A DNA stretch of 64,000 bases from CAVXHV01 sp963761445 (GTDB lineage Bacteria; Planctomycetota; Planctomycetia; Isosphaerales; Isosphaeraceae): positions 4,278,001 through 4,342,000 of the forward strand of contig CAVXHV010000004.1 of NCBI GenBank assembly GCA_963761445.1. The letters run 5' to 3'. Numbering within the stretch: position 1 is the stretch's first letter; the number at the start of each line of letters is the position of its first letter. The notes beneath the pieces were generated by a model, which did no database searches, had not been told where the DNA came from, and was given only the letters and a program-made list of their open reading frames with translations. The position numbers and the translations under genes were made by a program. Below, piece after piece: positions 28,201 to 37,972 of this stretch.

Positions 28201-29605
28201 GGACAGGCGGTGCGACGTCGTGGTACTTGAAGTTTCAGGTGGCGAACGAGGCAAGGTCGACGCCGGCGTTCGCGCGTTCGACGGGCGGGATGGGACACCT
28301 CGCTGGACGTGGAAGCCGGGCATGGTGCGCAGCATCGCGCGGGACCGGCAGGTGATCACTCTGGCAGATTTCGAAGGACGGAGCATTCAAAGCGTGTGCG
28401 TGGCCTGCGTCGCCGCGGCGCCGGGCGGCTTGCAGCGCTGGATTATTGTGCTCGATCGCGATGGAAACGCGCGAAGGGAACGCCAGGTGGCGCTTTCTGA
28501 CAAAAGTCTTTTCAGCGCGGTTGATCTGAACGGCGACGGCAAGGATGAACTGGTGGGCGTGGTCGTGGAGAGCGACTCGGCCGACGGCCGGGTTTGCGCG
28601 TGGGATCGAGATTTGAAGGAGCTGTGGGCCTGGCCGCCGCGAATGGAAGCGGGCGCCGGGCCGAGCTTCGTCTTTGAAGACGTGGATCCGCAGCGCGCGG
28701 GATCGAGAACGATTGAACGGATTTTACCCGCGTCATCCGGCCGGGCGGGAAGAGTGATGATCACGCCGGGGCTGGCGATCGACGGGGCGACGGGCCGGGC
28801 GCTCTGGACGGGGCAGGCCGCGCTGGTGAGCTCCGAGGAGCCGGATGGGCGCGAGACCGACTTTGCTCCGAAGCTGCTGGACGCCGGTGACTCAACCGGA
28901 AATCCACTCTTGATCGCTCTTGGTCCTGGCGCGACGGTCGTTCGCGCGGCGATGCCCACGGATGAGGAAGGGATCATTGCGGCGGCTCGGGGGCGAGTGT
29001 GGGTGGCGGCGGGCGGCCTGGAGGACCCGCGCTGGCTGAGGCCGTTGCCTTGGAAGAGATCGCTGCAAGGCTTTTTCGGGCCGACGGCGCTTCTGACGGC
29101 CAGCGGGCTGGCGCTGGTGAACTTGGTGTTGCCTCTGCTGGGGCTGTGGATTGTGGTGGGACGGAGGAGGGTCTTTCGAGTCTGGGCGCTGATGATCGTT
29201 CCGGTGGTGGCTGTGGTGCCGCTCATGGTCTATCTGGGTGTGGCGCCTTGGCTGCCGGTGGGGGAGGAGAGGTGGCTCGCGACGGAGTGGAGGGTGTTTC
29301 TGGTTGGGACGCTGGCGGGGTTGCCGGTGGTGCTGGCGGGCTGGTGGGTGATCGCTGCCGTGGTGCGAGGGAAGTGGAGACGGGTTCTTGCGATGGTGGG
29401 GCTGGTGGTGGTGGCGACAATGCTGGTCGCGGGAGGGTGGATCGGGATGGATCGGAAGGCGATGGCGGGGATCGAGTACTATGGGGCGGAGGGGTGGGGA
29501 TTGGTGGTGATGGCTGGGGCGTATTTGGCTGCGGTGATTTGGGGGGTGGGGAGGGCGCTGCTGGGGGGTTATGGGTGGGTTCGGAGACGGGGTTTGAGTC
29601 GATGA
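25220..29605 (+). CDS. Giant membrane propeller protein 2 (intact copy)
   Basis: A 1,461-residue protein starting at ATG 25220, five bases after the stop of paralogue 1; the frame stays open further upstream but that part overlaps paralogue 1. Layout: N-terminal membrane segment (about 35-56), beta domain (HVELIIEGEPVVAQVL through ISLDEGRLL), then about a dozen calcium-loop motifs such as DLDGDGTRDLL, DLDGDGRSEIV, DLDGDGTADVI and DLNGDGKDELV. These alternate with about fourteen GxxGxxxW motifs such as SGRSGVPIWRH, SGRSGRILWDV and DGATGRALWTG. Five C-terminal membrane segments follow. This copy has no frame break and is the reference for restoring the other two. It is probably an inner-membrane protein with a large exported propeller. 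Confidence 0.85.
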   Translation: MDDRGAGNMLGASRMRGILGRCCAMFDWNRERGAAIRNLGLGSAFTLVVIAVVIAGLRIDAEWRIGHVELIIEGEPVVAQVLAEGSDIALGEPFDVVSRAVLALADGEYQLRVNGKGRVGRTYRFAVNRGETQLHRISLDEGRLLCGEPGRPDSGAQGEPNLPIRFAPRIEALELVPGRADLIEWSKESLICRDGATGKVRWDALQPAAPFEIEHDQRSWLANGVLDSGAGWLLAPAFDLDGDGTRDLLWYVRGLRALVALSGRDGAMLWNYVAEVDGPGGPRSDSAAARSKGQSSRMSAIAGQPRVSDVDHDGTPDLVATVVFAESMEERTRRTAVPGSDRTFLQKRALVAVSGRSGVPIWRHALDQQFAARLTERETQLTVMASGRGRDWIGYLNGTRWSGLEPATGRVQGEPIELGFVPRGPLQHGDLDGDGEPEIVALGPGSSADFSTLHAYSVKTRRELWAVEVSAGCDDDQNVFPRGLQPFWDDRASAPLLLVADLDGDGRSEIVAGDAGKLSSRLQYRGVCLIDGPGGAVRWRRPMRPENSVGDGLAALIEAPDLDGDGTRDLVAVSRYAGRHPFASPKSDREEPERVYVDALSGKSGRALWWWHTDLAEEKLTWIWAPRWWGRGPDGWPMLALGLGGAIEERSARSGEDEDDAPGIVHLLEASTGRERHRVMGLSHGRCHDLDGDGLLDLWGEVDGELRAFRGEAPEVWRALGRFEPAGAAGRKEGARAGAGVDFDGDGIADTLIADLGVVGGSSARPRGSRSAMARSGRDGHLIWKNLVDARGRWFDPTSRDEYELSAFAVPEGDLDGDGTADVIVRKRPARAWFPESSRVAATIELLSGSSGTRLWTVSLVPNGAADSLSDWLEACMIEPNGAPDLIVQIDKGESVRLVRVSGRSGRILWDVDISGERQVNVQPVNLPHVLADLDGDGGLDVLTVLPHSDPSEFTGYNLAAVSLRDGKRLWSRVVTLRGEFERLGDLQVGDIDGDRRCDVVVLEVSGGERGKVDAGVRAFDGRDGTPRWTWKPGMVRSIARDRQVITLADFEGRSIQSVCVACVAAAPGGLQRWIIVLDRDGNARRERQVALSDKSLFSAVDLNGDGKDELVGVVVESDSADGRVCAWDRDLKELWAWPPRMEAGAGPSFVFEDVDPQRAGSRTIERILPASSGRAGRVMITPGLAIDGATGRALWTGQAALVSSEEPDGRETDFAPKLLDAGDSTGNPLLIALGPGATVVRAAMPTDEEGIIAAARGRVWVAAGGLEDPRWLRPLPWKRSLQGFFGPTALLTASGLALVNLVLPLLGLWIVVGRRRVFRVWALMIVPVVAVVPLMVYLGVAPWLPVGEERWLATEWRVFLVGTLAGLPVVLAGWWVIAAVVRGKWRRVLAMVGLVVVATMLVAGGWIGMDRKAMAGIEYYGAEGWGLVVMAGAYLAAVIWGVGRALLGGYGWVRRRGLSR

Positions 29606-32600
29606 CGGAGCGACGGCATTCGATTGGGTGCTTCTTCCTGGGTGCCATGGCGGCGCTCCTGGTCATCGGAGTGGCCGCGCTCGGGGTGTACCTGCACGGG
29701 GAATGGAGGACCGGGTGGGTTGAGCTGGTTACTGTTGGTGCGCCGCTTGAGTTGCAGGTGCTGGCGGCTGAGTCGGACGCGACCATCGGTACCACGATCG
29801 AGCTGGCGAGCCGGGCGGAGCTGGCGCTGCCGGACGGGGAATACCGGGTTCGCGTCAACGGGAAGGGGCGGGTCGGGCGGACTTATCGGTTTGTGGTGAA
29901 TCGTGGCGAGCGGCAATCTCATACGATCTCGCTCGACGAAGGACGACTGCTTGGAGGGGAAACGCCGCCGCCGCCCTTCATGGAGACGGCGGAGCGGCCG
30001 GCGAGCATTCCATTTGCGCCGGTGGCCACGGCCCTCGAGCTCGAGCCCGGAGGCGAGGGATTCGTCGAGCGCTCGAACGGCGGTTTGATCTATCGCGATG
30101 CGCGCAGCGGACGGATGCTGTGGGACGCGCAGCATAGTCGCATTCCATTCCACAACGACAAGGAACCTGCCTCATGGCTGCCGGGATTGGTGCCGGGGAT
30201 ACTGCGAGCCAAGCTCCTTGAGCCGGCCGTTGACTTGAATCGAGACGGGATCCGTGACCTGGTCTGGTACTTTGGAGGAGCACCCGCGCTCCTGGCGCTT
30301 TCGGGTGCGGACGGAGAGTTGATCTGGAATTACGTGGCCAAGGCCGACGGGACTGGCGGGCCTCGAAGGAGCGGTCAAGATCTGGAGAAATTGTGGTACA
30401 GCGGGTCGCCCAGATGGGGCGAAGTCGCCGGAATGCCGATCGCGGCGGACGTTGACGGAGACGGAACCGCGGACTTGATCGCCACGATGGTGATTTCCGA
30501 ATCCGAGGAGGAGCGCAACAAGCGAGTGGCGGCGGGCGGAGAGGCAACGGGCGGGAACGACGAGCTCCTATGTAAACGGACGGTGATTGCGATCTCGGGT
30601 CGCACCGGCGCGCGGCTGTGGAGCTATCCGATCGACACGACCGCGGTCGCGCGGCCCACGACGGGGCAGATCGGGTTGCCCATGCTGGTGGAAGGCCGGC
30701 GCTCGAAATGGATCGCATTACTCGACGGAACGGCTTGGCGTCGCCTCGAACTGGCGACGGGACACCCGCACGTTGGCGCGATCGACCTGGGGTTCGTGCC
30801 GGTGCGGCCGGTGCAGCATGGCGATCTGGATGGCGATGGCGAACCGGAGATCCTGGCGCTTGGGGCCGGCGGCACGGGCTCCGCGCTGGCGCTGCATGCG
30901 ATTTCCGTCAAATCGGGTCGGGAGCTCTGGATCGTGGGCGCCGGCTACGATCACTTCGGACCGAGCTACCCGGCAATGTCACGCGAGTTGTGGGATTTTT
31001 CGACGGCTCCCCGTTGGCCGCTCGTGGCGGACCTGAATGGGGACGGCCGCTCGGAAATTGTGGTTCCGGACGCGGGAGCGATGCCGCCGCTGGCGGGTTA
31101 TCGAGGCGTCAGGTTGATCGATTGCGCCAGCCGCGAGACGCGGTGGACCCGGCCAATGCGTCCGGAATCCAAGGGGCACGACGGTGTGGTGCATCTGGTC
31201 GAAGCGCCGGATCTTGACGGCGACGGAACGCGTGATGTCATCGCCGTATCGCGGTACGACGGCCGCGATCCGTCCGGGACCGCGGGACTGGGCCGGGCGG
31301 AGCCGCAGCGCATCTTTGTCGATGCAATGTCGGGCAAAGACGGCCGAGCGTTTTGGTGCTGGCATGTCGACCTGCCGGCTGGACAACGGCCCTGGATCTG
31401 GCCGCCTGCGTGGTTCGGCCGAGGGAAGGACGGTTGGCCGCTCGTGGCGGTGCCGCTCGGCGGCGATTTCATGGATCGATCGCTGGATCTGCCCGGCCGG
31501 AGATATGTCGCCAGCGGCGTGGTGCACCTGCTCGAGGCGTCGACGGGGCAGGAACAGCACACGGTGGTGGGGCTCGAACGCGCACGTTTCGCCGATCTGG
31601 ACGGCGATGGGCTGGGCGATTTATGGGGTAAGGCCGACGGTGAGCTGCGCGCGTTCCGCGGCGAAGCGGGGGAAGCCTGGCGCGCGCTGGGGTATTTCGG
31701 CCCTGGGGGCTCGGGCGGCTCGGATATGCCGGTCTCAATCCGCGGGGGCGAGCGGGTGTCGGCCGGCGGTCCGATCGATTTTGATCGCGATGGAGTGGCT
31801 GACGTACTGCTCGGGCAGTTTCGCGCCAGGTGTGCAGGTGGCGATCGGAAGCTTTACAGCGGTGGCGCGGTCCGGACGAAACGGGAGGGTGATCTGGAAG
31901 ACCGGTGTCGATCCTCGCGGAAGCTGGCTGGAGCCGGTTAGCCTCGACCGATACACCGCGAGCGCGTTTCCACTCCCTGCGGGCGATCTTGACGGAGACG
32001 GCACGGCCGATGTGATTGTGAGAAAGCGACCGGTGGACCGATCCCTGGTGAACCCGAGGGTTCCCACGTCGCTTGTCGAGTTGATTTCCGGCCGCACGGG
32101 AGCGCGGATCTGGTCGGCGAGTCCGTTGCTGGCGGGTGGTGGGACCGGGGGCAGCTCGTTCGACGACTGGGTCGAGCCACACGTGGTTGAGCGCGGCGGA
32201 CGGCCGGACGTCATCGCATGGAGCGGGGACTCGAGCGGCATCAGACTCGCGCGGATTTCGGGACGCGACGGCCGGATGATCTGGGACGTCGCCATGGCCG
32301 ACGTGAAGGGCCTGAGCTCCTGGGTCGGAAACCCGCCGCGCGTGATCGAGGACCTCGACGGCGATGGTGCACTCGAAGCGGTGCTGATCCTGCCGCGACC
32401 AGCGGCCACCGGAGAGGCCCAGGAAACGCTGCTCGCGGTTTCGCTGCGTGACGGCCGGCAACTCTGGTCGCAATCGCTGCGATGCCAGGACGATCGCCGA
32501 TGTCTGGGCGATCTCTGTGCCGGCGACCTGGACGGGGACGGGCTAAACGAGGTGGTTGTTCTCGAGAGGTTTCAGGACGAGAGCACAAAGGAAATTTCCG

Positions 32601-33943
32601 TTCGGGTGCTCGAGCCGCGCGACGGCGGCACTCGATGGGCCTGGAAGACCCGGGGGACAAGGCCATTGCTGGTGGGCTCGCAATTCATGGCACTTGCTGA
32701 TTTTGATGGAACCGGCAAGCGAAACGTGGCGGTGATCATTCCTGTGGAAACGCTCGGTCCTGGACCACAATTGATTGTTGTTCTGGATGAGAAGGGGAAG
32801 GAACGTGTGCGGCGTGAGCTGAATCTGGGGTTCGACAGCAACCTTGATGCGGTTGACTTGAACGGCGACGGACGCGATGAGCTGGTGATCACGGGCCGCC
32901 TGGAAGAGGGCAATCAGATTTGCGTTCTGGACCGAGATCTGAAGGATATCTGGAATTACCGGGCACACGCGCTAACATTCCAGCATTCGACGCTACGTAG
33001 GGTCGACTTTGCGCCGCAGCTTTGGCGAGACCGGGGGCTCGAGCGAATCATTCCGGCCGCAGGCGAGCGGGCGGGCAAGGTGGTCGTCGGGCCGGCACTG
33101 GCGATTGACGGTTCGAACGGCAAGGCGCTGTGGAGGGGTCAGGCGTCGCTGCGCAGTGCTCTTGCACCGGTGTCATTGGAACCAGCGTTCGAACCCTTGT
33201 TGCTGGATCGGGGCGATGAGACCGGACGGCCACTCTTGATCGCGATGGGCATGGGCGGGACGGTCTGCCGGACGGCGCTGCCGACCAATGCGGAGGGGGT
33301 GATCGCCGCCCCGCAGGGAAACCTCGTCGTGGCCGGCGGCGAGCTTGACGACCCACGCTGGACGAGATTGCTTCCATGGCGAGAGTGGCTCGACGGTTTG
33401 ATCGGGCCGAAGGTGATTGGGCTTTGTGTGGGTTTGGCGCTCATGAACGTGTTTGTACCGATCTTGATTCTGGTGCTTGTCGCGGGGCGCCGACGGGCTT
33501 TCCGGGTGAGCGCGCTGCTGGCGCTGCCGGTTGTGGCCGTGTTGCCGCTCATGGCGTACCTCGCAGTTTCGCCGTGGCTGCCTGTGAACGAGAGCGCGCT
33601 GCTTGCGAGCGAGGGGCGGGTTTACCTGGCGGGGACGCTGGCGGGGGTTCCGATTGTTTATTTCTTGGTGGTCATGGTTGGGAATCTGGTCCGGCGTCGC
33701 TGGAGGCGTGTGCTGGCGCTTTTGGGGCTGACTGTTGCGGCGACAGGCGTGGTCGCGGCGGTGTGGGTCATGCTTGATCGGAAGGGGATGGCAACTGGGC
33801 TTGAGCATTATGGGTCTGAAGGGTGGTGGCTGGTGATTTTGCCGGGGGTGCATTTGGCGGCGGTGTTGTGGGGAGTTGGTTGGGTCGTTCTCAGGGTGTG
33901 CGGGCTGGTGAGGCGACGGGCGGCCGGAGGTGTTGTTGGTTGA
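29602..33943 (+). CDS. Giant membrane propeller protein 3, one frame break
   Basis: The ATG at 29602 overlaps the stop of paralogue 2 (ATGA), indicating translational coupling. The domain order is the same: membrane segment (about 13-32), beta domain (WVELVTVGAPLELQVL to HTISLDEGRLL), alternating DLDGDGxxD and GxxGxxxW blades, five C-terminal membrane segments. A one-base insertion near 31826 shifts the frame; the second frame continues VQVAIGSFTAVARSGRNGRV to 33943. The restored length is about 1,446 residues. The three paralogues have clearly diverged in their linkers, so the array is not a recent duplication. An operon of three coupled paralogues suggests a heteromeric complex (inference). 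Confidence 0.82.
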
Positions 33944-33976
33944 TGCGATTTCGTACCATGAACTCGGGACACGAGA

Positions 33977-34405
33977 TCAAGAGTACGACGGGGGGGCATC
34001 GCGGACAGGGTCGCCACTCAGACCGTGGGAACCAGGGAATCGGGGGCAATCATCGCATCGATTCGGAGTTCGAAATCTAGCGACATGCATCAGACTGGGC
34101 GGTCGGCGACGGGGCGCGAAACAGGGTACCGATTCGCCATACTGGCGGGACGGCGCTCTCCTTACTTCGCCTGCTCGACGCTCAAGTGGATAACACCAAA
34201 ATTCGGCGCGAATGACAAACCGGGCGTTAGCTGTCCGCTGGGCCCGGTCAATCCCACAGTGCAACGCGATTCCGTCCACTCCGCCGACCGACTCGCGCCG
34301 GATCGTGATCGAACGCCCGTGGTCGAGTTCGAGGACAATCTCTGCGCACTCGAACGGCCCGTCCCGTGCCGTAGGGTCGTACGTCCTACCAATGAGTTTC
34401 TTCAT
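33977..34405 (-). CDS. Small hypothetical protein, C-terminus uncertain
   Basis: The first ~70 residues look protein-like (LIGRTYDPTARDGPFECAEI, LELDHGRSITIRRESVG). The rest is Arg/Pro-rich and less convincing. The neighbouring frame offers a plausible end, FAPNFGVIHLSVEQAK at 34162, so a one-base error near 34230 may have displaced the true stop. No family is recognised. Confidence 0.35.
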   Translation of the reverse strand: MKKLIGRTYDPTARDGPFECAEIVLELDHGRSITIRRESVGGVDGIALHCGIDRAQRTANARFVIRAEFWCYPLERRAGEVRRAPSRQYGESVPCFAPRRRPPSLMHVARFRTPNRCDDCPRFPGSHGLSGDPVRDAPPSYS

Positions 34406-34445
34406 GAGCCCTCGCTATTTCATGCGGCCAGAGCGATGATCGGGA

Positions 34446-34808
34446 TCAATCACGCCGTGGCTCGAGCTCCTGGATGGGACGGACCTCGATGCACCCAAGG
34501 CGAATTGGCGGGATTTTGGAAGCGAGGCGAAGCGCCTCATCCCGGTCGCGTGCTTCAATGACAATGAAGCCGCCGAGTTGCTCTTTCGTCTCGGCGAACG
34601 GTCCATCGGTGATCTTTACATTACCTGGCTGGGTGCGAATGGTCGTTGCCGTTTGAATCGACTGCAATGCGCCGGAGTAGAGGTAGTGCCCCCCATTGCG
34701 GAGCTCGTCGTCGTACGCGAGCGCTTCGGCAACGAGCGTGTCGAACTCGGGTTTGGACAGACTGTCGAGCACGTTCTGCTCGTAACAGACCATGCAGAGA
34801 AATCTCAT
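34446..34808 (-). CDS. YCII-related domain protein (DGPF family)
   Basis: The start at 34808 (MRFLCMVCYEQ) is chosen over 34847 because it begins the conserved fold. The 120-residue product has the family hallmarks YLYSGALQSIQTATTIR, KITDGPFAETKEQLGGFIVIEA and ARDRDEALRLASKIP. The DGPFAETKE motif is diagnostic. These small ferredoxin-fold proteins are often encoded near ECF sigma factors of the SigJ/ECF41 type and are thought to act as ligand-binding or accessory proteins. No such sigma gene is adjacent here, so this is an orphan copy. Confidence 0.85.
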   Translation of the reverse strand: MRFLCMVCYEQNVLDSLSKPEFDTLVAEALAYDDELRNGGHYLYSGALQSIQTATTIRTQPGNVKITDGPFAETKEQLGGFIVIEARDRDEALRLASKIPPIRLGCIEVRPIQELEPRRD

Positions 34809-34892
34809 GGCGACCTCTTGATTGGAGTGCTGACTCAAATGCAACACTTCCTAGTCGCTCGGCGAAACGCGGAATCGACGATGGCCAGATTT

Positions 34893-35426
34893 TTATTTGA
34901 TCACCGCAGGTAATTCAGTCCCCTTGGGATAGAACTTCATCGAGAGTGAGTTCACACAGTGGCGCGTGTCCTTGGCGGTGAGTCGTTCGCCCACGAAGAC
35001 GTGGCCGAGGTGACCACCGCAGTTATTGCAGAGGATCTCGGTGCGATAACCGTCGGCGTCGGTGACCTGCTTGACGGCACCTTTGATCTCATCGTCGAAG
35101 CTGGGCCAACCGCAATCGCTGGCGAATTTGTCGTCGGAACGATAGAGCGGTGCGTTGCAACGCCGGCAGACGTAGGTGCCCGGGTCCTTCAGATCGGTGT
35201 ATTCGCCGGTAAATGCCCGTTCTGTGCCTTTGCCCAGGATGACACGCGATTCCTCGGGTGTGAGCGAGTTGAACTTCGAATCCTGCTTGTCTGGCGGCAT
35301 ATCGGTTTCTCCTGTGGGCTTTCGTGCAAGCGAGCCGTCGGTTGCCGGTCTGGACGCGCCGCTGCATCCGGCGACTCCTAGCCACATCATCACGAACGAC
35401 GAACGCCATATGCTTCGATTCGACAT
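34893..35426 (-). CDS. msrB: Peptide-methionine (R)-S-oxide reductase, lipoprotein form
   Basis: The start at 35426 (MSNRSIWRS) gives a lipoprotein signal with lipobox LGVAGC; the longer frame to 35591 lacks this logic. The reductase domain spans about residues 50-175. Zinc-binding pairs are CRRCNAPLY and CNNCGGHLGHVF. The catalytic Cys is in RHCVNSLSMKF near the C-terminus, and CGWPSFDDEIKG is the substrate loop. It repairs methionine-R-sulfoxide in proteins using thioredoxin-type reductant. The lipid anchor implies envelope proteins as substrates. Confidence 0.9.
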   Translation of the reverse strand: MSNRSIWRSSFVMMWLGVAGCSGASRPATDGSLARKPTGETDMPPDKQDSKFNSLTPEESRVILGKGTERAFTGEYTDLKDPGTYVCRRCNAPLYRSDDKFASDCGWPSFDDEIKGAVKQVTDADGYRTEILCNNCGGHLGHVFVGERLTAKDTRHCVNSLSMKFYPKGTELPAVIK

Positions 35427-35680
35427 GGAATGCTTCTTGTGGAACGTCCGATAGAACGAGAAGGCGAACTCCGTTTGCAAAGAGGACACGATTGTATATC
35501 TTTGCCGTTGGCTCGGCCAGACCTGGGGATGCCCAGGCTCGACGAGTTGCGCACGCACAACTCGTCCAGCCCGGCGTTTCGGCGGATTCAAGGTGTCGGT
35601 ATAATAGTAGTGAGGACTGCGCCGCTGCGCAAAAGGCTGTGAGCTTGCGCTGGGCTTAGCCTGCGGGAGAATGCCGGAAA

Positions 35681-36400
35681 ATGCCTCTTCACGATTGGTC
35701 CGCGCTCCCGGGGTGGGATGGCGTCCATCAGGTCTGGATCGTGGAGTTGCTCTACTGCATCAAGCCCCGACTGCCGTCCGGGTACAGAGCTTACATCGGT
35801 ACAACGCCCACATTCGCGATCGGTGCCCCCGCGGAGCAACGGCCGGACGTGGGAGTTCGAGACTGGCCTGGGCCCGACGACAGCCGGTCAGCCTCAGCCG
35901 GTGAGGCAGATGCGGGAGCCGGTGACCCGGCGGAGGAACCGGACGAGGAAGTTGCGGTCGGAACCATCACCGGAGACACGGCGTTGCTGGTCGAGCAGCA
36001 GGGGAGACTGATCGCGGCTATCGAGCTGGTCTCGCCCCGGAACAAGGACCGCCCCTCGGCTTGCACGGCCTATACCAGTGCTTATGCCGGGTATCTGTTG
36101 CGGGGAGTCCACTTGCTGCTGGTTGACGTGCACCGACGTCCCGTCTCATTCTCGTTTGCCGATCGAATCGCGGAAGAGCTGGAACTGGAGCAGCCCGTCT
36201 GCCCGGCACCGTTTGCCGTCACTTACCGCGTGGGAGAAGTGGCGCCGGGCGGCGGCCGATTCCTCGCTCTCTGGCGACGGCAACTGGTGGTGGGCTCACC
36301 TCTGCCGGCCATGTGGCTGCCGCTGTCGGTGCGGGAGTCGGTGCCGGTCGATCTCGAGGGAACGTATCAGCGTGCCAGCGAAGCCGCGTATCTCAGTTGA
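35681..36400 (+). CDS. DUF4058 family protein
   Basis: A 239-residue protein starting MPLHDWSALPGWDGVHQVWI, the standard DUF4058 opening, followed by KPRLPSGYRAYIGTTPTFAIG and an AAIELVSPRNKDRP segment resembling the core of PD-(D/E)XK-type folds. The family is abundant in Planctomycetota and Cyanobacteria and has no known function. An Ala/Glu/Asp-rich stretch (about 65-90) interrupts the domain. The gene is monocistronic and diverges from msrB. Confidence 0.85.
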   Translation: MPLHDWSALPGWDGVHQVWIVELLYCIKPRLPSGYRAYIGTTPTFAIGAPAEQRPDVGVRDWPGPDDSRSASAGEADAGAGDPAEEPDEEVAVGTITGDTALLVEQQGRLIAAIELVSPRNKDRPSACTAYTSAYAGYLLRGVHLLLVDVHRRPVSFSFADRIAEELELEQPVCPAPFAVTYRVGEVAPGGGRFLALWRRQLVVGSPLPAMWLPLSVRESVPVDLEGTYQRASEAAYLS

Positions 36401-36435
36401 ACAGATTCCGGCATCGCCCGGCGCTGGCCTGTGGG

Positions 36436-37180
36436 TTACCTGGTGGGGGCCGCAGTGTGCGGGACCTGGAGCTTGGGCAGAGTTTTCTGGAGCTCGTCGA
36501 CTGCTTCATCAGTGACCCTGGTGTCGTTCAATGTGAGGCTATGCAGGCTCGCGAGCGATTTCAGCGGAATCGCGCAGGATGAGCAGCGAGAGATTGCGGA
36601 GGTTATCGAGGTGCGCAAGGCTTGAGTCGTTGATCGGGGCGTCGCGGACGACGAGGCGCGAAAGTTTGGTGAGTCTCTCGAGTTTCGAGAGGCGGGTCAG
36701 TCGCTTCAGATGCGCCAGCCCAGCGCCGCTAACCGGTGCGAAAAGGAGCGTCAGCTCGGTGAGCCCGGTCAGGCCGCTCAGGTGGGCCAGACCGGCGTTG
36801 ATGTCGGAATCATCCGAGATAGACAGGTGCTGCACGCGATCGAGCCTGGCGACGTGGGCGAGCAGATCATCCGTTGTCGTCCGGAGCCGAACGTACGTGA
36901 CGTGGCCGAAGTAGTCGATTCCGAAAAGGTCGATCAGGCGGCTTGGCGCCCAGGGTTTTCCACCTTGGATGAAGGCGCGGTTGGTAAAGGTCCAGTTGTA
37001 GTGGGCCGTGCCGCCAGATTTCTCGATGGCCGTGACCGCTTCTCGCTGGACGCGGGCGCTGCGCACCATCATGCCGATCGAGGCGCCCAAGACCAGGATG
37101 AAGACGAGGAGGCCGCGCAGGGTGAAGCGGAGGTAACGGCGCCGCGGTCTGGTGATGCGCTCGGTAGTCATAATGGCCAT
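36436..37180 (-). CDS. Membrane-anchored leucine-rich-repeat-like protein (one frame break)
   Basis: Starts MAIMTTERITRPRRRYLRF, then one membrane segment (about 22-41, GLLVFILVLGASIGMMV). The exported part has irregular leucine-rich repeats, for example LDRVQHLSISDDSDI, LTGLTELTLLFAPVS and LTKLSRLVVRDAPIND. The main frame stops at 36539. The next frame supplies LASLHSLTLNDTRVTDEAV, an obvious further repeat, ending at 36436. A one-base insertion near 36575 explains this. Planctomycete genomes encode many such anchored LRR proteins; the role is unknown. Confidence 0.7.
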
Positions 37181-37314
37181 TATGTTCGCTCGGCGCGGTT
37201 TCGGGAAATGGGGCGGGGCTTGGCGCGGGCGGGAGCTTATTCGCGACGGAGAGCTCCTGGCAAGTAAGAGCTCGGCTCAACTGAACGAGTCGTAGACTGT
37301 CGCTCGCACATTCG

Positions 37315-37689
37315 TCAGCCGGGATCGCCATGTCCCACGCGATGGGCGCCGTAGATGTTGGGGCAGGGCATTAGTTGGATGATCTGTCGCGTCCGGCGTA
37401 CATGCGACAAGACGAGGTCGCGATGCGGCTCGTTGAGCATGCCGTTCAGGAACTGGTCCGCTGTCTCAAGTCTGCCCAGGAACTTTTCATGATCAGACGG
37501 CTCCCGTCGCAGGCGGATAGCGGGCTGCTTCGAATGTGAGAGTCGAAAATGGCCAGTAAGCCAGGGCTCGCTTGCGGGTTCGAACTCGTGAGCAAGCGAG
37601 TCAACCCGCGGCCTAAGGGATTCCAGCATGGCCGACGGGGACTGTATGTCGTCGGTGGCTTCTGGGCAGAGCGTGGGCGATCGCGCCAC
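37315..37689 (-). CDS. Hypothetical protein, possible gene fragment
   Basis: From an internal Met at 37629 the text reads as a globular protein (LESLRPRVDSLAHEFEPA, FLGRLETADQFLNGMLN, HVRRTRQIIQLM). There is no membrane segment and no recognised family. It may be the C-terminal part of the gene whose N-terminal part begins at 37972, the two being separated by the repeat at 37708-37750. Confidence 0.4.
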   Translation of the reverse strand: MARSPTLCPEATDDIQSPSAMLESLRPRVDSLAHEFEPASEPWLTGHFRLSHSKQPAIRLRREPSDHEKFLGRLETADQFLNGMLNEPHRDLVLSHVRRTRQIIQLMPCPNIYGAHRVGHGDPG

Positions 37690-37972
37690 GCCGGCCGCCG
37701 CGTGTAATCGGACCGATCTGTCGGATCAGTCTGATCTGACGGATCGGACGCGGCGGCCGGCTGGCGCAGCGTATTGAGCGTTCGCACTTAGTCAGAAGAA
37801 CGACTACCTTGTCGAGCATATCGATCAAGCCCCCATCAAAGGGGTCATCGGGTCGCCACTGGGCTGGAAACCATCCCTCGGACTCCAGCACCTCTTGAAT
37901 GGCATCCATGATCAAGCTGGCGCGAGCCTTACCATCAGGGAGCGCACGTCGTTCCTGGACGTTCAGTGCCAT
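37613..37972 (-). CDS. Hypothetical protein, N-terminal fragment running into a repeat
   Basis: From Met at 37972 the first ~75 residues look real (MALNVQERRALPDGKARASL, AIQEVLESEGWFPAQWRPDD, LIDMLDKVVVLLTKCE). The following IRQIRLIRQIGPI is translation of a GATC-rich repeat, and the remainder is not protein-like. It was probably one gene with the 37315-37629 frame before repeat insertion. Confidence 0.4.
   Translation of the reverse strand: MALNVQERRALPDGKARASLIMDAIQEVLESEGWFPAQWRPDDPFDGGLIDMLDKVVVLLTKCERSIRCASRPPRPIRQIRLIRQIGPITRGGRRGAIAHALPRSHRRHTVPVGHAGIP
37708..37750. repeat. GATC-rich short tandem/inverted repeat
   Basis: Four GAT-centred units (GGACCGATCTG, TCGGATCAGT, CTGATCTGAC, GGATCGGAC) lie head to tail and partly as inverted copies. 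It interrupts an apparent hypothetical gene. Confidence 0.6.

Noticed and set aside
27004..28386. 460-codon minus-strand open frame
   Set aside because: Antisense shadow of propeller protein 2; Ser/Arg/Pro-rich composition without domains.
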